Shown here piece by piece: positions 5,216 to 6,509 of a stretch of 6,509 nucleotides of DNA. The stretch lies in contig MHFD01000017.1 in NCBI GenBank assembly GCA_001804045.1, positions 29,208 to 35,716 of the forward strand. The letters are read 5' to 3'. Position numbers and translations under genes: made by a program. The notes beneath the pieces were generated by a model. It was not told the DNA's origin. It searched no databases and saw only the letters and a program-made list of their open reading frames with translations. Each line of letters opens with the position of its first letter. Positions within the stretch are counted from its first letter, which is position 1. Source of the stretch: Omnitrophica bacterium RBG_13_46_9 (GTDB lineage Bacteria; Omnitrophota; Gorgyraeia; JABMRN01; RBG-13-46-9).

Positions 5216-5919
5216 AATTTAGCTATAAAAAAATGATACCGAAAATGAGCAAGCCAACCCGGTATTACTATAAGATTCGGCAGGATAGTTGTGCATAAGT
5301 CTATTTTTTTCGGACATTTTATCTCGCCATACCCCACATCGACAAAACCGACATCCTTAAGCAAATCCATAATTGTCTTAAACGAAAAAAGATATATCAT
5401 AGGTATTCTAAATACTGAGAAGCATGTTAAGAATATCTTAAACAGTGTCCTTTCGATAGACTCAAATGCTGCGGAAGTTATCGGTTCGATAATAACGAAC
5501 ATTCCGCCAGGCCTCAAAACATATCTTGCGTTTTCAATAACCTTTCGTGCATTTTTTAGCGTTTCTCTATGGCTCTTTCCTGATACATGATGAAATAAGG
5601 ATTGAGTAAGAACAGTGTCAAAAGAATCCGGATGGAGGGTTTTTGGAATTAAAATGTCGTCATATTGATAAGAAACGTTTGCTATTTTTTCCAAATTCAA
5701 CCCCGTTTTAAAACACGTATCTATAGCAACAATTTTACTTGCTTTTGTGACATCATAAGCGAAGCATCCCCCGTTACCAATATCCAAAACATCACCTTTT
5801 AGTAAAGGATTAATAACTTTTCCAATGTTCCGATATAATTCAGAATTTGCCCCATGCACAGAGGCAAGGTAAGCATTATGATATTTATGAAAAACGCTTC
5901 CGATATCATCTATACTCAC
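5212..5919 (-). CDS. Class I SAM-dependent methyltransferase
   Basis: A 235-residue protein with the Rossmann-like methyltransferase fold. Motif I is VLDIGNGGCFAYD (44-56), slightly unusual in having Asn where many relatives have Cys or another small residue (DIGxGxG). It is followed by the acidic strand end IVAIDTC (63-69), which should hold the SAM ribose through Asp67. Then come SFDTVLTQSLFHHV and ENARYVLRPGGMFVIIEP, the usual motifs of Methyltransf_11/25-type enzymes that act on small molecules. The C-terminal half has hydrophobic stretches (FKIFLTCFSVFRIPMIYLF) that may contact membrane or a lipid-linked substrate. The start is GTG at 5919; a stop lies four codons upstream and no ATG is available, so GTG is the best choice, with only a weak AGGG upstream. 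It lies 37 bases after the GT39-like gene and overlaps the GT2 gene by ATGA. A role in methylating a glycan or lipid intermediate is inferred from context. Confidence 0.87.
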   Translation of the reverse strand: MSIDDIGSVFHKYHNAYLASVHGANSELYRNIGKVINPLLKGDVLDIGNGGCFAYDVTKASKIVAIDTCFKTGLNLEKIANVSYQYDDILIPKTLHPDSFDTVLTQSLFHHVSGKSHRETLKNARKVIENARYVLRPGGMFVIIEPITSAAFESIERTLFKIFLTCFSVFRIPMIYLFSFKTIMDLLKDVGFVDVGYGEIKCPKKIDLCTTILPNLIVIPGWLAHFRYHFFIAKL

Positions 5920-5956
5920 GATAATGCCCTATAGTCCAAAGTTCCCGAAAAGATTA

Positions 5957-6509
5957 TTATTTTAGTTTGTAGACAGCCATTATTTTTACCCTGCCGACCT
6001 TTATAAAAAAATACTCGTTTTTGTGGTTATAATCTTCCGGTTGTTTTGCGTAGTTACTCAAAAAATATTTTGCTTCCTCCAGCGATTCTACATATACCAA
6101 TCTTTTCCTATCAGCGGGAACTAGAATGTTGGCGTTAATTTTCCCGGGAAGGTTATTAACTGAAATTCTTACGATTTCATCCTTATCGCTTTTTAAGATA
6201 TACTCTAAAGCCCTTCTATAAGACAGGCCCCAATAATCCAATTCAAACCTGTTTCTTATTTTTTCCGTATTTCTACCGGCGAGCATATTAAAATAGACAT
6301 TTTGATAAGGATGATATTTCACCATAAAATAAGCAACATTAACTAAGCTCGCCAATGTAATAAAGATAAGCAAGTAGTGTATAATTTTGCAAATGCGGTT
6401 TTGGAGTTTAATCTTGGCAAATTTCCATATAACAAGCCATCCTGTTAAAGAAAAAATCAAAAAAGCCGGGTAAACAAAATATATATGCCGCCAGCCGTTG
6501 TACAATAAG
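5957..6509 (-). CDS. C-terminal part of GT39-like membrane glycosyltransferase (5' end outside window)
   Basis: The frame is open to the right edge, so the gene starts beyond it; a TTG at 6505 is only the first permitted codon and not a credible start. The visible ~183 residues begin with LYNGWRHIYFVYPAFLI, the Trp-Arg-His plus aromatic-Pro pattern of late helices in ArnT/PMT-like enzymes. Two membrane helices follow (about FLIFSLTGWLVIW and IIHYLLIFITLASLVNVAYFMV). Then comes HPYQNVYFNMLAG...RFELDYWGLSYRRALEYIL, which I recognise from a bacterial GT39-like family, and a soluble, presumably periplasmic C-terminal domain of about 100 residues ending in FFIKVGRVKIMAVYKLK. The likely role is transfer of a sugar from a polyprenyl-phosphate carrier to a surface glycan or lipid. 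The acidic active-site loop would lie outside the window, so activity cannot be judged. It heads the visible part of a three-gene minus-strand operon. Confidence 0.8.
   Translation of the reverse strand, partial: LLYNGWRHIYFVYPAFLIFSLTGWLVIWKFAKIKLQNRICKIIHYLLIFITLASLVNVAYFMVKYHPYQNVYFNMLAGRNTEKIRNRFELDYWGLSYRRALEYILKSDKDEIVRISVNNLPGKINANILVPADRKRLVYVESLEEAKYFLSNYAKQPEDYNHKNEYFFIKVGRVKIMAVYKLK

Overview
The window looks like part of a cell-surface glycan gene cluster from an uncultured bacterium. It is bacterial in gene density, has Shine-Dalgarno sites and shows tightly coupled overlapping genes. The mix of GT39-type membrane glycosyltransferases, GT2 enzymes and a radical SAM/SPASM protein would fit a deep-branching Gram-negative lineage such as Omnitrophota. 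That placement is an impression from protein style, not a demonstrated assignment. No housekeeping marker or RNA gene is present to anchor it.

Left block (1-3623, moderate GC by eye). A plus-strand GT-C/GT39-like membrane glycosyltransferase enters from the left edge and ends at 1313. It meets, tail to tail with a 4-base overlap, a minus-strand pair: a radical SAM/SPASM protein (2323-3396) followed by a membrane-anchored GT2 glycosyltransferase (1310-2323). The pair is joined by a TAATG overlap. Just upstream of the radical SAM gene, and overlapping it by ATGA, is a short relic of a type I restriction HsdR N-terminal nuclease domain. A plausible sigma70-type promoter lies just before this relic, so the relic appears to serve as the leader cistron of the operon.

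Centre (3624-4507, no convincing gene). This stretch is dominated by a ~500-base nested inverted-repeat structure (3695-4195). Outer arms, side hairpins, an inner 194-base element with 22-base perfect terminal inverted repeats and a further core stem fold into a cloverleaf-like plan. The left outer arm is interrupted by a 126-base block made of three hairpins, which looks like an insertion into an older, more symmetrical palindrome. A very strong bidirectional intrinsic terminator (4213-4259) follows, then about 250 bases with no supported gene.

Right block (4508-6509, visibly AT-richer). Three minus-strand genes are probably one transcript entering from the right edge: the C-terminal part of a second GT39-like membrane protein, a class I SAM methyltransferase with a GTG start, and a DPM1-like GT2 enzyme joined to the methyltransferase by an ATGA overlap. 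A working model is that the GT2 enzyme charges a polyprenyl phosphate with a sugar and the GT39 protein uses that lipid-linked donor outside the membrane. The methyltransferase would modify a glycan or lipid intermediate. The composition change across the palindrome, together with the HsdR relic, suggests that two separately acquired glycan modules abut at a rearrangement-prone spot.
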